Part shown: in pieces, positions 10,855 through 20,537 of the stretch | How positions within the stretch are numbered: position 1 is the stretch's first letter | Layout: each line of letters starts with the position of its first letter | DNA from: Williamsia sp. DF01-3 | Lineage (GTDB): Bacteria; Actinomycetota; Actinomycetes; Mycobacteriales; Mycobacteriaceae | DNA: 64,000 nt | Reading direction: 5' to 3' | Assembly (NCBI RefSeq): GCF_023051145.1 | Contig: NZ_JALKFS010000005.1 | Location: 3,303,733 to 3,367,732, forward strand | The notes under the pieces: generated by a model | What the model was told of the DNA's origin: nothing | Database searches by the model: none | What the model saw: the letters and a program-made list of their open reading frames with translations, nothing else | Translations under genes and position numbers: made by a program

Positions 10855-11313
10855 TCAAGCGCGGCGCCGGAAAGGAACCGGATCTGCCATCTTTGCCTCG
10901 AGGAGGTCGCGTACGGCGTCGGGCACAGGTCTGGTGCCGCCGGTCTCGGGGTCGATCATCACCCCGGTCGTCTCGCACAGTCCCACCAGGTTGCCTTTCC
11001 CATCACGCAATTCGCTGGCGAAGTCGAAGGACGATGTGCCGAGACGACTGATCCAGACCTTGGCCGTCACGGGCTCGGGGCCGTAGTACAGCGGCGCCAC
11101 GAACTCGATCTCCTGCCGGGCGAGATGGAAGGCGCCGGTACTGCGGCCCTGAGTGGCGAACCAGCGGGTGACGGTGCGGACCCGGGCTTCTTCGAACAAT
11201 CGCGCGAACTGCACGTTGTTCACGTGATGGTTGGTGTCCAAGTCGCCCCAACGCAACTGCAGCTCGACCGTGTCCAGGTCGGTGGGGATTGAACCAGAAG
11301 AGGTGTCTTTCAC
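10855..11313 (-). CDS. Acyl-CoA thioesterase, 4HBT hotdog family
   Basis: A hotdog-fold thioesterase. The diagnostic segment is LRWGDLDTNHHVNNVQFARL, the catalytic Asp/His-containing helix of 4-hydroxybenzoyl-CoA-type thioesterases, near the N-terminus. The frame stays open upstream to 11571, but that extension is Arg-rich with no recognisable fold. I chose GTG 11313 (152 residues) because it gives the usual family length and places the motif about 20 residues in; ATG 11361 is an alternative. No strong Shine-Dalgarno sequence distinguishes them. It likely hydrolyses an acyl-CoA; the substrate is unknown. Confidence 0.8.
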   Translation of the reverse strand: MKDTSSGSIPTDLDTVELQLRWGDLDTNHHVNNVQFARLFEEARVRTVTRWFATQGRSTGAFHLARQEIEFVAPLYYGPEPVTAKVWISRLGTSSFDFASELRDGKGNLVGLCETTGVMIDPETGGTRPVPDAVRDLLEAKMADPVPFRRRA

Positions 11314-11667
11314 CGGTGCCAGCGTAATGGCAGGGCCGAAGAGATCCGGGGACGGGTCCATCGCCGCGTTGGCGACAACGGCGAATCGTGTGTTGCGCAC
11401 TCGCCGAACGGGTTTCGGCGCAAATCCGCTCACCAGCATGTCTTGGCCACCCGGGCGCCGGGCGGGTCGACCGACCGCAACCAGCAGCGGCGATCCTCGC
11501 CGACTCGCGATTTGACGATCGCCACCCACCCGCAAGCTGTCGCAAGCCCGAATCTCACCTCTCACCAGCACCGATGCCCTGGTTGAATGGTCTGCTCCGA
11601 CACTCTCCGGCGAGGTCTACCACTTGCGTCGCACGAGACCGTAGGATGCCGACATCACGTCAGTGGA

Positions 11668-12321
11668 ATGGGGAATGAAGAGTTGATCATCGAGACCGAT
11701 CGCCTGGTTTTGCGGCCGGTGTCGATTGCCGATACCGACCACCTCGTCGAACTCGACAGCGACCCGGCCGTGATGCGTTATGTCACCGGTGGGACCGCCA
11801 CCCCTCGAGAGGTCATCGAGGACTGGGTGATCCCGCGAGCGCTGGCCGAGGCGGGCCACCGCGGCGGTGCCGGCGTCTGGGTTGCACTCGATCGGCTCGA
11901 CGTCGTCGCAGCGCGTTCCGTCGGCGACCCCCACGCAGAAACAAGCGGGTTCGTCGGCTGGTTCGGTTTGCGGGCGCCTCGCCATTCGTCGGAATCGGAG
12001 TTCGAACTGAGCTACCGGCTGCGCCGCCGCGCTTGGGGGCGAGGATTGGCCACCGAGGGAGCTCGGGCATTGGTGCAGCTGTCTTTCACCGAGCTGAACA
12101 TCAGCCGCATCTTCGCGGGCACCATGGCAGTCAACGCTGCCTCGCGCCGCGTGATGGAGAAGTCGGGTCTGCGGCTGGCCCGGTTACACGACTGCGCCGA
12201 CACCTCGATCGCAGGTTCCGAACGCGGCGAAGTCGAGTACGAGATCCTCAAAACACATTGGGAATCAAGCAGTTTCCCGTGGGCACAATCCGCCCGAATC
12301 GCATCGAGCATGATCGCCTGA
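11668..12321 (+). CDS. GNAT family N-acetyltransferase (RimJ/RimL type)
   Basis: A 217-residue acetyltransferase from ATG 11668 (ETDRLVLRPVSIADTDHLVEL). The opening ETxRLxLRP and the acetyl-CoA binding stretch RRRAWGRGLATEGARALVQ followed by NISRIFAGTMAVNAASRRVMEKSG are characteristic of Acetyltransf_3 proteins related to RimJ/RimL. These enzymes acetylate protein N-termini or small molecules; the target here cannot be read from sequence. The frame is open upstream to 11587 but without family-like residues. Confidence 0.85.
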   Translation: MGNEELIIETDRLVLRPVSIADTDHLVELDSDPAVMRYVTGGTATPREVIEDWVIPRALAEAGHRGGAGVWVALDRLDVVAARSVGDPHAETSGFVGWFGLRAPRHSSESEFELSYRLRRRAWGRGLATEGARALVQLSFTELNISRIFAGTMAVNAASRRVMEKSGLRLARLHDCADTSIAGSERGEVEYEILKTHWESSSFPWAQSARIASSMIA

Positions 12322-12460
12322 ACCGCTCACCTGCACACCTTCGGGCGAATCCGGCCCTTGCCGCGACCAACGCGAGCTCATTGACTACCGTTAGCCAATG
12401 AGCGGGTTTTGACCAGCCCTGAGATCCCCGCCGCACACCGCCAACCGACAGGAGATGGTC

Positions 12461-13957
12461 ATGAGCGACGAGACTGCAGGTTCGACCCGGCATCGGGTAG
12501 TGGTCATCGGTTCCGGCTTCGGGGGGCTGTTCGCTACTCAGCGCCTGCGCAAAGCCGACGTCGAGGTCACCTTGATCGCACGGACCACACATCACCTCTT
12601 CCAGCCGATGCTCTACCAGGTGGCCACCGGCATCATCTCCGAAGGTGAGATCGCGCCCGCTACCCGCGTGATCCTGCGCAAGCAGGCCAACGCTCAGGTC
12701 CTGATGGGCAATGTGGAGGGCATCGACCTCGAGAAGAAAGTTGTGACGTCCCGACTGCTGGAGCGGATCACCGAGACGCCCTACGACAGCCTGATCATCG
12801 CAGCGGGTGCCGATCAGTCCTACTTCGGCAACGACCACTTCGCTCAGTTCGCGCCCGGCATGAAGACCATCGACGACGCGCTGGAGCTGCGTGGTCGCAT
12901 CCTGGGAGCGTTCGAGCAGGCCGAGCTGTCCGAGGATCACGAGGAACGGGCTCGACTGCTCACCTTCGTGGTGGTCGGTGCCGGTCCCACCGGCGTCGAA
13001 CTGGCCGGTCAGATCGCGGAGATGAGTGCAAAGACCCTCAAGGGCACATTCCGCAACATCGACCCCACAGAGTCGCGCGTCATCCTCCTCGATGCGGCGC
13101 CCGCAGTCCTTCCTCCCATGGGCAAGAAGCTCGGAACCAAAGCTGCCGAACGGCTCGAGGGCATGGGCGTCGAGATCCAGCTGAATGCAATGGTCGTCGA
13201 CCTGGATTACGACGGCCTCGTGGTGAAAGACAAAGACGGCAGCACCAGGCGCATCGAGTCGCAGTGCAAGGTGTGGTCGGCCGGTGTGGCCGCCAGCCCG
13301 CTGGGCAAACAACTCGCCGAGCAGAGCGCAGTGGAACTCGACCGCGCCGGACGCGTCAAGGTGGAGCCCGATCTGTCCATCCCCGGGCACCCCAATGTGT
13401 TCGTCGTAGGCGACATGATGTCGGTCGAGAACGTGCCGGGCCAGGCCCAAGGGGCGATCCAGGGTGGGCGCTACGCGGCCGACGCGATCAAGGCCGAGCT
13501 CAAGGGTGGCAAACCCGAAGATCGTGAGCCGTTCAAGTACTGGGACAAGGGCTCGATGGCGACCATCTCCAAGTTCAGTGCCGTGATGTCGGTGCCGGTG
13601 CCAGGCCTGAAGAAGAACTTCGAGACCGAGGGCTTCTTCGCGTGGCTCGGATGGTTGCTGCTGCACCTGGTGTACATCGTGGGGTTCAGGAACCGTCTCA
13701 CGACAATTGTCGACTGGTCGTTCGCATTCCTCACCCGAGGTCGCTCGCAGCTCACCATCACCGAGCAGCAGGTGCTGGCGCGCAACGCCATGGACCAGTT
13801 GGCTCAGATCGAGCTCGACAGAATCAAGGACGGTGGCGGCGACGCCGTGCCTGTGGACCGCGACCAGACCCCCGGCGACAAGCCGGTTCTCTCCGACCCC
13901 ACCAAGTCGTTCACATCCGAACGAAACTCGGATCAGTCCAAGCCGGCCGCCAGCTGA
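12461..13957 (+). CDS. ndh: Type II NADH dehydrogenase (non-proton-pumping)
   Basis: A 498-residue NDH-2. An AGGAG at 12450-12454 favours ATG 12461 over the ATG six bases upstream. FAD-binding GSGFGG occupies residues 17-22 and the NADH Rossmann motif VVVGAGPTGVELAG begins near residue 169. FVVGDMMSVENVPGQAQGA is the family's C-terminal FAD contact, and the tail has hydrophobic, probably membrane-associating helices (FAWLGWLLLHLVYIVGF). The enzyme oxidises NADH and reduces menaquinone at the inner face of the membrane. It lies next to the urease genes, as Rv1854c does in M. tuberculosis. Confidence 0.96.
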   Translation: MSDETAGSTRHRVVVIGSGFGGLFATQRLRKADVEVTLIARTTHHLFQPMLYQVATGIISEGEIAPATRVILRKQANAQVLMGNVEGIDLEKKVVTSRLLERITETPYDSLIIAAGADQSYFGNDHFAQFAPGMKTIDDALELRGRILGAFEQAELSEDHEERARLLTFVVVGAGPTGVELAGQIAEMSAKTLKGTFRNIDPTESRVILLDAAPAVLPPMGKKLGTKAAERLEGMGVEIQLNAMVVDLDYDGLVVKDKDGSTRRIESQCKVWSAGVAASPLGKQLAEQSAVELDRAGRVKVEPDLSIPGHPNVFVVGDMMSVENVPGQAQGAIQGGRYAADAIKAELKGGKPEDREPFKYWDKGSMATISKFSAVMSVPVPGLKKNFETEGFFAWLGWLLLHLVYIVGFRNRLTTIVDWSFAFLTRGRSQLTITEQQVLARNAMDQLAQIELDRIKDGGGDAVPVDRDQTPGDKPVLSDPTKSFTSERNSDQSKPAAS

Positions 13958-13964
13958 TCTGACC

Positions 13965-14641
13965 TCAGCCGACCAGTTCGGCTGCCGTCCGGTCCGCCGC
14001 GGTCAGCGTATTCGCCAGAACGGTTGTCATGCTGCCGCCGCTACCAGCCCCAGGCGTGCCGCTGTCGCGGTCGGGTGCACGGTGTCGGGCCGACTGTCGG
14101 GGTAGCGGTACTCACTCAGGAGTACCGAAGGTGAGCTGAGGCTGTCGGTGTCCGGCCGGCCGAGGCGCAGTTGATGCCGCAACGCAGCCGTGCCCGCGAT
14201 GTCCACGCTCATACGACCCGACCACCGTCCGGCATCCTCGCCGCGACGGCCCACCTGCACCCGTTCACAGAACCGGAACTCCCCCGACCCGGCGATCTCC
14301 ACCGTGCACCGCGTGTGATGCACCGCGTCACCCGCGACGATCGTTGGCTGTGGATCGACGATCAACGTGGCCCCGTCGGCAACGGTGATGTGCCACGACA
14401 TGTCCGAGACGGTGTCGCAGCGGCCCGGCAGCGCGATGGCGGCAGCGACACTGCGCAGCGTCAGTACAGCACCGGATCTCACATCGACGTGGATGTCGAT
14501 CCGGTCTCCACCGAGGGGGGTCGCTGCGCTGGAGATCAGATGCAGGACGTCGCGCCCGGTCTGACGAACCGTAAGGCCGCCGCTTGCCCGGACCCGGGGT
14601 GATCGCCCCTTGTGCGCCTCGAGATACAGCTCGGTGTGCAT
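13965..14641 (-). CDS. ureD: Urease accessory protein UreD, 3' end frameshifted in this assembly
   Basis: UreD, the scaffold for the UreDFG nickel-delivery complex. The open frame as sequenced runs 14027-14641 (204 residues: MHTELYLEAHKGRSPRVRAS start, SGAVLTLRSVAAAIALPG in the middle). It stops in an implausible VAAAA tail. Adding one base to the C-run at 14048-14051 continues the protein as LGAGSGGSMTTVLANTL and so on to a stop at 13965, giving 225 residues, closer to the family C-terminal strand. I therefore annotate the longer span. Last gene of the ureABCFGD operon. Confidence 0.8.
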
Positions 14642-14657
14642 GTGATGTGCCGGCTCG

Positions 14658-15356
14658 TCACACCGTGTTCAAGGGCTGAGTCCGCGCTGCCGCGAGTTGG
14701 TCACGCACCCAGCTCAGCACGTCGGTCGCCGCGGGGTCGTCGGTCAGAGAGATGAGCACCGTCGGACGTCCTTCACGCACCTTCTCCGCATCGCTTCGCA
14801 TGACGTGGAGGTCGGCGCCCACCATCGGTGCCAGGTCCGTCTTGTTCACCACGAGCAGGTCGGAAAAGGTCACTCCGGGACCTCCCTTGCGCGGCACCTT
14901 GTCGCCGCCGGCCACATCGACCACAAAGATCTGTGCATCGATCAACCCCGTCGAAAACGTTGCCGTGAGGTTGTCTCCGCCCGACTCCACCAGGATCAGG
15001 TCAAGGGGCGGATTGGCCTCTAAGAGGTCGTCGATGGCATCGAGGTTCGCGGTGATGTCGTCGCGGATCGCGGTGTGGGGGCACCCACCTGTCTGGACGG
15101 CGGTGATGCGCTCATCCGGCAAGACGGCATTGCGGCGCAGGAAATCGGCATCCTCGGTGGTGTAGATGTCGTTCGTCAGCACAGCGACCGACAGTTCATC
15201 ACGGAGCTGGCGGCACAGTGCGGCCACCAACGCGGTCTTACCAGAACCGACGGGACCACCGATTCCGATGCGGAGTGCTTCACCGGCGACTCGTTCGCGC
15301 TTGGGTCGCGAGTGATCATGCGTGTGCGGTTGTCCGTCGATGAGGTGCGGGGGCAT
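14658..15356 (-). CDS. ureG: Urease accessory GTPase UreG
   Basis: A 232-residue SIMIBI GTPase that powers nickel insertion into urease. A short His-rich N-terminus (HTHDH, residues 11-15) precedes the P-loop GPVGSGKT at residues 34-41. The CPH metal motif appears in [12 protein letters not shown], the Walker B-like segment is [11 protein letters not shown], and the guanine-specificity motif is NKTDLAP. UreG dimerises and passes Ni(II) to the UreABC apoenzyme with UreD and UreF. It sits between ureF and ureD in the operon. Confidence 0.97.
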   Translation of the reverse strand: MPPHLIDGQPHTHDHSRPKRERVAGEALRIGIGGPVGSGKTALVAALCRQLRDELSVAVLTNDIYTTEDADFLRRNAVLPDERITAVQTGGCPHTAIRDDITANLDAIDDLLEANPPLDLILVESGGDNLTATFSTGLIDAQIFVVDVAGGDKVPRKGGPGVTFSDLLVVNKTDLAPMVGADLHVMRSDAEKVREGRPTVLISLTDDPAATDVLSWVRDQLAAARTQPLNTV

Positions 15357-15422
15357 GTTGTTCTCCTTCGGTTGTGCAGGACGTGTTGTGGCAACGCCCG
15401 GGTCGACGTCGTCTTTGGGTTG

Positions 15423-16109
15423 TCAGGACGCGAACAGTGGCATGGCGCGCAGCTCGTGCCGCTGCGCGAACACATCGAGCAGCGGATCGGAATAGTCGGC
15501 GAGTTCGGTACAGGCGATCGCCGCGGTCTCTTCGCAGAGCTCGGTCATCTGGACGCCGAGCAGAGCGACGTCGCCAGGGTCCAACGCCAACAGCCGCTGG
15601 CCGGCGGTGGCTGATCCGGTCATGGTCGTGTAGATGAGCACAAGAGCGCTCTGGTACCCGTCGAGGCCGGCGGCACGTGCCACCGAACCCGTCACGACGG
15701 GTAGGTGCGGCCTGGCGGAGTGCTCCGTCCAATCATGGTGCGGCCAGACCTTTTTCCCCAGGCGCAGCATGCCTCGGCCTTGCGACCGGGACGCCGACCG
15801 AGCCGCGGCCGACGGTGTTCGCGCGTCGGCCTGGACGTCGGCAGCCGACACCTCGAGTCGGCGGTCGACCACTGCGGCCGTGATCGACGCGGCGACCAGA
15901 CCCGTCGTGCGTACCCGCCTGATGAGAAACGCCCGGAGTGACGGGACGTCTCGGACCACGCCGGACGTGATCGCCTCCTCCAGTCCCCCAGAGTGGACAT
16001 GAGCGCCCACCGGAAGCCGAGAGTCCGCCAGAGTCAGCAACATTGCGAGGTTCTTGGCGGCTGACCCACCCAAAGGTGGCGCTGCCTCCCCTGTCGAGAT
16101 CGCGGTCAT
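15423..16109 (-). CDS. ureF: Urease accessory protein UreF
   Basis: A 228-residue UreF. The start ATG at 16109 overlaps the ureC stop (TGATG), supporting translational coupling; an upstream extension inside ureC is ignored. The N-terminal ADSRLPVGAHVHSGGLEEAI matches the UreF signature and the C-terminal LLGVQMTELCEETAAIA helix is also typical. UreF bridges UreD and UreG during nickel activation of urease. In this operon it follows the catalytic subunit directly. Confidence 0.93.
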   Translation of the reverse strand: MTAISTGEAAPPLGGSAAKNLAMLLTLADSRLPVGAHVHSGGLEEAITSGVVRDVPSLRAFLIRRVRTTGLVAASITAAVVDRRLEVSAADVQADARTPSAAARSASRSQGRGMLRLGKKVWPHHDWTEHSARPHLPVVTGSVARAAGLDGYQSALVLIYTTMTGSATAGQRLLALDPGDVALLGVQMTELCEETAAIACTELADYSDPLLDVFAQRHELRAMPLFAS

Positions 16110-17830
16110 CAGAACAGGAAGTACCGCTGGGCCATGGGCAGCGATGCGGCCGGCTGCTGGTCCCACACCTGGCCGTCGATGGTGACCGTAAAAGTGTCGG
16201 GGTCCACCCGGATCTCCGGCTGTGCGTCATTGTTCGTCATGTCCGCCTTGCCGACCCGACGCACGTCCTTCACCACCGCCAGGCGCCGATCGAGTCCCAA
16301 TCGGTCGGGAAGTCCGTCCTCGATGGCCTGCGGCGCAACAAAACTCAGCGATGTCGCCGCGGCGAGCTTGGGCGCCGCGCCGAACATCGGTCGGGGCAGC
16401 ACCGGCTGCGGAGTCGGGATGGACGCGTTGGCGTCGCCCATGGCCGCCCACGCGATCGCCCCACCCTTGATGACGGCATGCGCGCGGACGCCGAAGAACG
16501 CGGGATCCCACAGCACGAGGTCGGCGAGCTTGCCCACCTCGACCGAACCGATCTCGTCGTCCAGACCGTGAGCGATCGCAGGACAGATGGTGTACTTCGC
16601 CACATACCTCTGCGCGCGGGTGTTGTCGGCGGCCCCGTCGCCGGCAAGGGCACCTCGACGTTCCTTCATCACATGCGCGGTCTGCCACGTTCGCAGTACC
16701 ACTTCGCCGATGCGACCCATCGCCTGCGAGTCCGAGCCGATCATCGAGATCGCGCCCATGTCGTGCAGCAGGTCTTCGGCGGCGATGGTCGACGGCCGGA
16801 TGCGGCTCTCGGCGAACGCAAGATCTTCGGGCACACTGGGATTGAGGTGATGACAGACCATCAGCATGTCGAGGTGTTCGTCCAGCGTGTTCACCGTGTG
16901 CGGCCGAGTCGGGTTCGTGGAGCTCGGCAGCACGTTCGGGTACGCCGCGACCGTGATGATGTCGGGTGCGTGCCCGCCGCCCGCGCCTTCGGTGTGGTAC
17001 GCGTGGATGCCACGCCCGGCGATGGCTCCGAGTGTCTGTTCGACGAACCCGGCCTCGTTCAGGGTGTCCGAGTGCAACGCCACCTGCACCCCAGACTCAT
17101 CAGCGATCCGCAGACACGCGTCGATAGCTGCCGGTGTACTGCCCCAGTCCTCGTGGAGTTTGAATCCCGAAGCGCCGGCGCGTAATTGCTCGCGCATCGA
17201 GTCGGCGCTGACCGTGTTGCCCTTACCCAGCAGGGCAATGTTCATCGGCCAGTGGTCGGTGGCCTGCAGCATCGAGGCGAGGTGCCAGGCACCGGGCGTG
17301 ACCGTGGTCGCCTTGCTGCCCTCCGCCGGACCCGTCCCCCCGCCGATGAGCGTGGTGATCCCGTTTCCCAGTGCCTCGTCCATGATCTGCGGGCAGATGA
17401 AATGCACATGGCAATCGATGCCGCCCGCCGTGACGATCTTGCCGTTGCCCGCGATGATCTCGGTGGACGGGCCGATCACGAGATCCGGATGTACCCCGTC
17501 CATGGTGTCCGGGTTGCCTGCCTTCCCGAGGGCCACGATCCGGCCGTCACGAATACCCAGGTCCGCCTTGATGATCCCCCAGTGATCGAGCACCACGACA
17601 CCGGTGATGATGGTGTCGGGAGAACCATCGGCCCGGGTTGCGCGGCCTTGGCCCATCGATTCGCGGATGACCTTGCCACCGCCGAAGACAGCCTCCTCAC
17701 CCGCGAGACCCGGTCCGCCCGACCTGTCCTCGGTGACCTCGATCAGCAGGTTGGTGTCTGCCAGACGGATCCGGTCCCCCACGGTGGGACCGAACAGATC
17801 GGCGTAACGCGCACGGCTCAGCGATGCCAT
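16109..17830 (-). CDS. ureC: Urease alpha subunit (catalytic)
   Basis: The 573-residue nickel-metallohydrolase subunit. It has the nickel-ligand motif [10 protein letters not shown] near residue 137, the carbamylated lysine in [15 protein letters not shown] near residue 222, the mobile-flap cysteine/histidine segment [20 protein letters not shown] and the Asp ligand in [15 protein letters not shown]. The enzyme hydrolyses urea to ammonia and carbamate in the cytoplasm as a UreABC trimer of trimers. The start is next to the ureB stop. Confidence 0.98.
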   Translation of the reverse strand: MASLSRARYADLFGPTVGDRIRLADTNLLIEVTEDRSGGPGLAGEEAVFGGGKVIRESMGQGRATRADGSPDTIITGVVVLDHWGIIKADLGIRDGRIVALGKAGNPDTMDGVHPDLVIGPSTEIIAGNGKIVTAGGIDCHVHFICPQIMDEALGNGITTLIGGGTGPAEGSKATTVTPGAWHLASMLQATDHWPMNIALLGKGNTVSADSMREQLRAGASGFKLHEDWGSTPAAIDACLRIADESGVQVALHSDTLNEAGFVEQTLGAIAGRGIHAYHTEGAGGGHAPDIITVAAYPNVLPSSTNPTRPHTVNTLDEHLDMLMVCHHLNPSVPEDLAFAESRIRPSTIAAEDLLHDMGAISMIGSDSQAMGRIGEVVLRTWQTAHVMKERRGALAGDGAADNTRAQRYVAKYTICPAIAHGLDDEIGSVEVGKLADLVLWDPAFFGVRAHAVIKGGAIAWAAMGDANASIPTPQPVLPRPMFGAAPKLAAATSLSFVAPQAIEDGLPDRLGLDRRLAVVKDVRRVGKADMTNNDAQPEIRVDPDTFTVTIDGQVWDQQPAASLPMAQRYFLF

Positions 17831-18157
17831 CTACGAATCCAACTTTCCGGGTGGGTTCAGCGAAATACCGTGCACCTCACGGGTACCGGCGATCGGGACC
17901 AGCTCCACGGTGGTCTCGATGCCTGGTTCGAACCGAACGGCGGTGCCCGCCGGAATGTTCAAGCGCTTCCCGTGTGCGGCCTGACGGTCGAAGTCGAGGG
18001 CAGCATTCGATTGGGGAAAATGCACGTGGCTGCCCACCTGAACGGGGCGGTCGCCGGCATTGGTGACCACGACCTCGGTGATCTCGGCACCCTCGTTGAT
18101 GACGATTTCTCCTGGGGCACAGAGTACCTCGCCAGGGATGGGAGCAAGCTCTGCCAT
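17831..18157 (-). CDS. ureB: Urease beta subunit
   Basis: A 108-residue UreB with the family segment [18 protein letters not shown] and the C-terminal [19 protein letters not shown]. It is a structural subunit of urease, here a separate gene as in other Actinobacteria rather than fused to UreA. It abuts ureC with no gap and follows ureA by 10 bases. Confidence 0.97.
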   Translation of the reverse strand: MAELAPIPGEVLCAPGEIVINEGAEITEVVVTNAGDRPVQVGSHVHFPQSNAALDFDRQAAHGKRLNIPAGTAVRFEPGIETTVELVPIAGTREVHGISLNPPGKLDS

Positions 18158-18167
18158 CGTGACTCCT

Positions 18168-18470
18168 CTAGGAAATCGGGTTGTGCACGGTCACGAGCTT
18201 GGTGCCGTCCGGAAAGGTTGCCTCCACCTGCACGTCGTGCAACATCTCGGGGACCCCGTCCATGACCTGTTCGCGACTGAGAACTTCGCGTCCCGTGGAC
18301 ATCAGTTCGGCCACGTTCCGTCCGTCGCGTGCCCCCTCGAGGATGTGGTCGGTGATGACCGCAACGGCCTCGGGGTGATTGAGCAGCAACCCGCGCGCCT
18401 GCCGACGACGTGCCAATTCCGCAGCGTACGAGATCATCAGTCGCTCTTGCTCATGCGGCGACAGATGCAC
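18168..18470 (-). CDS. ureA: Urease gamma subunit
   Basis: A 100-residue UreA starting [20 protein letters not shown], with the conserved [21 protein letters not shown]. It is the first gene of the ureA-B-C-F-G-D operon on the minus strand. The 104 bases upstream separate it from the aldolase gene and probably hold the operon promoter, though no clear promoter boxes stand out. Confidence 0.97.
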   Translation of the reverse strand: MHLSPHEQERLMISYAAELARRRQARGLLLNHPEAVAVITDHILEGARDGRNVAELMSTGREVLSREQVMDGVPEMLHDVQVEATFPDGTKLVTVHNPIS

Positions 18471-18574
18471 GATGTCCTCCTCGGTGTGAACAGCCGATGA
18501 ACACGCATCGACCGACTCATACTGCCACGCAGAGCCCGCGTCGGCGCGGTGGAAGACGCCAGAGAACCGCAGGG

Positions 18575-19831
18575 TCAGCCGAGCACGCCCCCACTGGCGC
18601 GCAGTTCACCCAGGGCCGCTGCCGAACACCGGGGTCCGACGGCCAGCACATCCGCCTCGGTGAACGCACCCACCGACAGTCCACGCAGCACCACGAGTGC
18701 CAGCGATTGTGCAGTCGCGGGCTCGTCCACAAACTCCGAACTCTGGCGGTCGAAGTACGACTGCAACCGCGTCACGGCCGGTGACATCGCCGACCGGAAG
18801 AAGCCGTACACCGCCAGCCATCGAGTGACGAGATGGCCCGGGTGCATGTCCCACCCCTGATAGAAGCCACGCTCCAGGCTGCGGGTGACGAGTCGGTGAT
18901 GACGGCGTAGAGCCGCTTCGACGACCTTGGCGGAACCGACCGGGGACACCTGGGTGGACCCGTCCGACACCCAGACCCCGGTCTGTGCTGCCGCGACGAG
19001 CATCACCGACTTGGCATGGTCGGCGACCGGATGTTCCAGCGACTGCTGGGACGACACGATGCCGCAGGCGGCGCTGTAATCGTATGTCCCATAGTGCAAT
19101 CCGGTCAGCCGCGGCACGCCACGATGGATCGCTTCGGCCACCGTGGCCCGTCCGTCGGCACCGAGCACCGCCTGAGGGCTCTCGATCTGCAGTTCGAAAC
19201 GCAATGCGCCTTCGGGCAGTCCGTGCGCGCGTTCGAGCTCCTCACAGATCATCACCACCGCATCCACCTGGACTGCCGCGCGCAGTTTGGGGACGGTGAA
19301 CACAAACCCGTCCGGCACCCCGCCGGCAGCATCGAGCACAAGCTCCAGTGACCGCAAGCCACGCGCCCGCTCAGTGGCGCCCAGCCCCTTGCAGCGAACA
19401 CCGTAGGCGCTGGGCGCCTGCTCAGGTCGGGCAGACCATGTGGCGATCGTGCGACCGGCCGCTCGAGCGTCGCGGTCCTCGACCGCATCCGGTCGCCAGC
19501 CGTAACCGTCTTCAAGGTCTATTCGGAGGTCTTCGATCGGCTGCCCCCGCAATCGGGCCTGGACCAGCGAGGCGATGCCGGTGCGATCGAGGTCCGCAAC
19601 CACGGCGGCGGCGTCATCGGCGATCGCCGACGCCCGGTCCCCCCAGGTGCCGGGGGTGTCCGCGTCCACGTCGGCGGCACTCACATAGACGGTGTGGGCA
19701 GGCTGCTTCTCGGCGCGATCGCCGGGATAAGCCCGGTCGAGTTCGACATCGACGGCAGAGAGGACCGCATCGATGCGGGCTCGCGCCGGGTCGGACAATC
19801 GTGTCGCGGCCGGTGCCGCATCGTGTCCCAT
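18575..19831 (-). CDS. HpcH/HpaI-like aldolase, DUF6986 type
   Basis: A 418-residue TIM-barrel protein from ATG 19831. Phosphoenolpyruvate/malyl-CoA lyase-type features are [33 protein letters not shown] (metal-binding acidic motif), [15 protein letters not shown] (conserved metal-ligand Glu) and [15 protein letters not shown]. Related proteins are annotated as DUF6986 aldolases and occur near purine or ureide degradation genes in Actinobacteria. Lying directly upstream of urease fits a role in nitrogen salvage that feeds urea or glyoxylate, but this is inference. The reaction is not established. Confidence 0.75.
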   Translation of the reverse strand: MGHDAAPAATRLSDPARARIDAVLSAVDVELDRAYPGDRAEKQPAHTVYVSAADVDADTPGTWGDRASAIADDAAAVVADLDRTGIASLVQARLRGQPIEDLRIDLEDGYGWRPDAVEDRDARAAGRTIATWSARPEQAPSAYGVRCKGLGATERARGLRSLELVLDAAGGVPDGFVFTVPKLRAAVQVDAVVMICEELERAHGLPEGALRFELQIESPQAVLGADGRATVAEAIHRGVPRLTGLHYGTYDYSAACGIVSSQQSLEHPVADHAKSVMLVAAAQTGVWVSDGSTQVSPVGSAKVVEAALRRHHRLVTRSLERGFYQGWDMHPGHLVTRWLAVYGFFRSAMSPAVTRLQSYFDRQSSEFVDEPATAQSLALVVLRGLSVGAFTEADVLAVGPRCSAAALGELRASGGVLG

Positions 19832-19842
19832 ACCGACGCAGA

Positions 19843-20271
19843 TCAGTTCTCGGCGGCGATGTTCTGCAGCCGTACCCGGCCCTGTGCGATCAACTTGCCC
19901 GACTGGTCGGTGATGTCGACCTCCCACAGCTGCTGACGACGGCCCCGGTGGATCGGCTTCGAACGTGCAGTCATGGTGCCCGTGCTCACCGCGCGCAGGA
20001 AGTCGGTGCTGTTGTTCACCCCGACGACATGGGAATCGGTGATCCCCTTGCTGTGCAGCCATATCTGACCCGACGTACTCGCGACCGATTCGACCACCGA
20101 GCAGTACACGCCCCCGTGAACGATGCCCCAGGGCTGCAGGAGCTTGGGGGCGATCTCGAACGTCGCGGTGACCTCGTCAGCTGTTGCCGTTTGCATCTGC
20201 AACCCGAGCTCGTTGTCGAAGCCCTTGGGCAGCGTGCCCATCGTCTCGGTCAGATCGATGTTGTCTGTCAC
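19843..20271 (-). CDS. PaaI-family hotdog thioesterase
   Basis: A 142-residue protein starting at GTG 20271 with an AAGGGAG Shine-Dalgarno six bases upstream. The frame is open to 20391 but without family features. The core segment LLQPWGIVHGGVYCSVVESVAS is the PaaI/DUF4442-type active-site loop (HGG with downstream Glu). It corresponds to M. tuberculosis Rv1847 in position, between blaI and the urease genes. It probably hydrolyses an aromatic or short-chain acyl-CoA; the natural substrate is unknown. Confidence 0.87.
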   Translation of the reverse strand: MTDNIDLTETMGTLPKGFDNELGLQMQTATADEVTATFEIAPKLLQPWGIVHGGVYCSVVESVASTSGQIWLHSKGITDSHVVGVNNSTDFLRAVSTGTMTARSKPIHRGRRQQLWEVDITDQSGKLIAQGRVRLQNIAAEN

Positions 20272-20389
20272 CGTGGTTCTCCCTTGCCTGAGGCCGCGCT
20301 CTCGGACTACGCGTCGCGTGATCGACAGTCTGTCAAAACCCGGATGACGAGTCCGCCCGCGGTGACCCTCCCGATCGGATGGGCACGAC

Positions 20390-20482
20390 AAAAGAATCAG
20401 CAGGCCCCACCTCTCGGTGGGGCCTGCTGTGGCGCGGACCGGGGGTCTCTGCAGCCCTCAGGACACTCGCTCGGTCCCACGT
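20390..20482 (-). ncRNA. Candidate MrsI-like iron-responsive small RNA
   Basis: No protein gene fits this gap, yet it has a complete transcription unit on the minus strand. The promoter is at 20490-20518, the predicted start is near 20482, and a perfect 14-bp stem (20398-20411 with 20416-20429, loop TCTC) is followed by ATTCTTTT, a classical intrinsic terminator. The product is about 93 nt. In M. tuberculosis the iron-limitation sRNA MrsI (ncRv11846) is encoded in the same position, divergent from blaI (Rv1846c) and co-directional with Rv1847, and is controlled by IdeR. Location, size and control site all match; sequence homology was not tested. Confidence 0.65.
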
Positions 20483-20489
20483 GAGAATG

Positions 20490-20518
20490 AATGTAGGCTA
20501 GCCTTACCAACCTGTCAA
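20490..20518 (-). promoter_or_regulatory. SigA-type promoter with IdeR-like box in the spacer
   Basis: On the minus strand TTGACA (20513-20518), a 17-bp spacer and TACATT (20490-20495) form a near-consensus housekeeping promoter. The interval 20493-20511 reads GTAGGCTAGCCTTACCAAC on the plus strand, matching about 13 of 19 positions of the IdeR/DtxR consensus TTAGGTTAGGCTAACCTAA, with its palindromic centre intact. A repressor bound here would cover both the spacer and the -10 element, the usual geometry for iron repression. The same box also lies about 30 bases upstream of blaI. Confidence 0.65.
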
Positions 20519-20537
20519 CTGCGACGGAAGAAAATTG

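Noticed and set aside
12248..13666. 472-codon frame opposite ndh
   Set aside because: Antisense shadow of a conserved gene; it also has no plausible start region.
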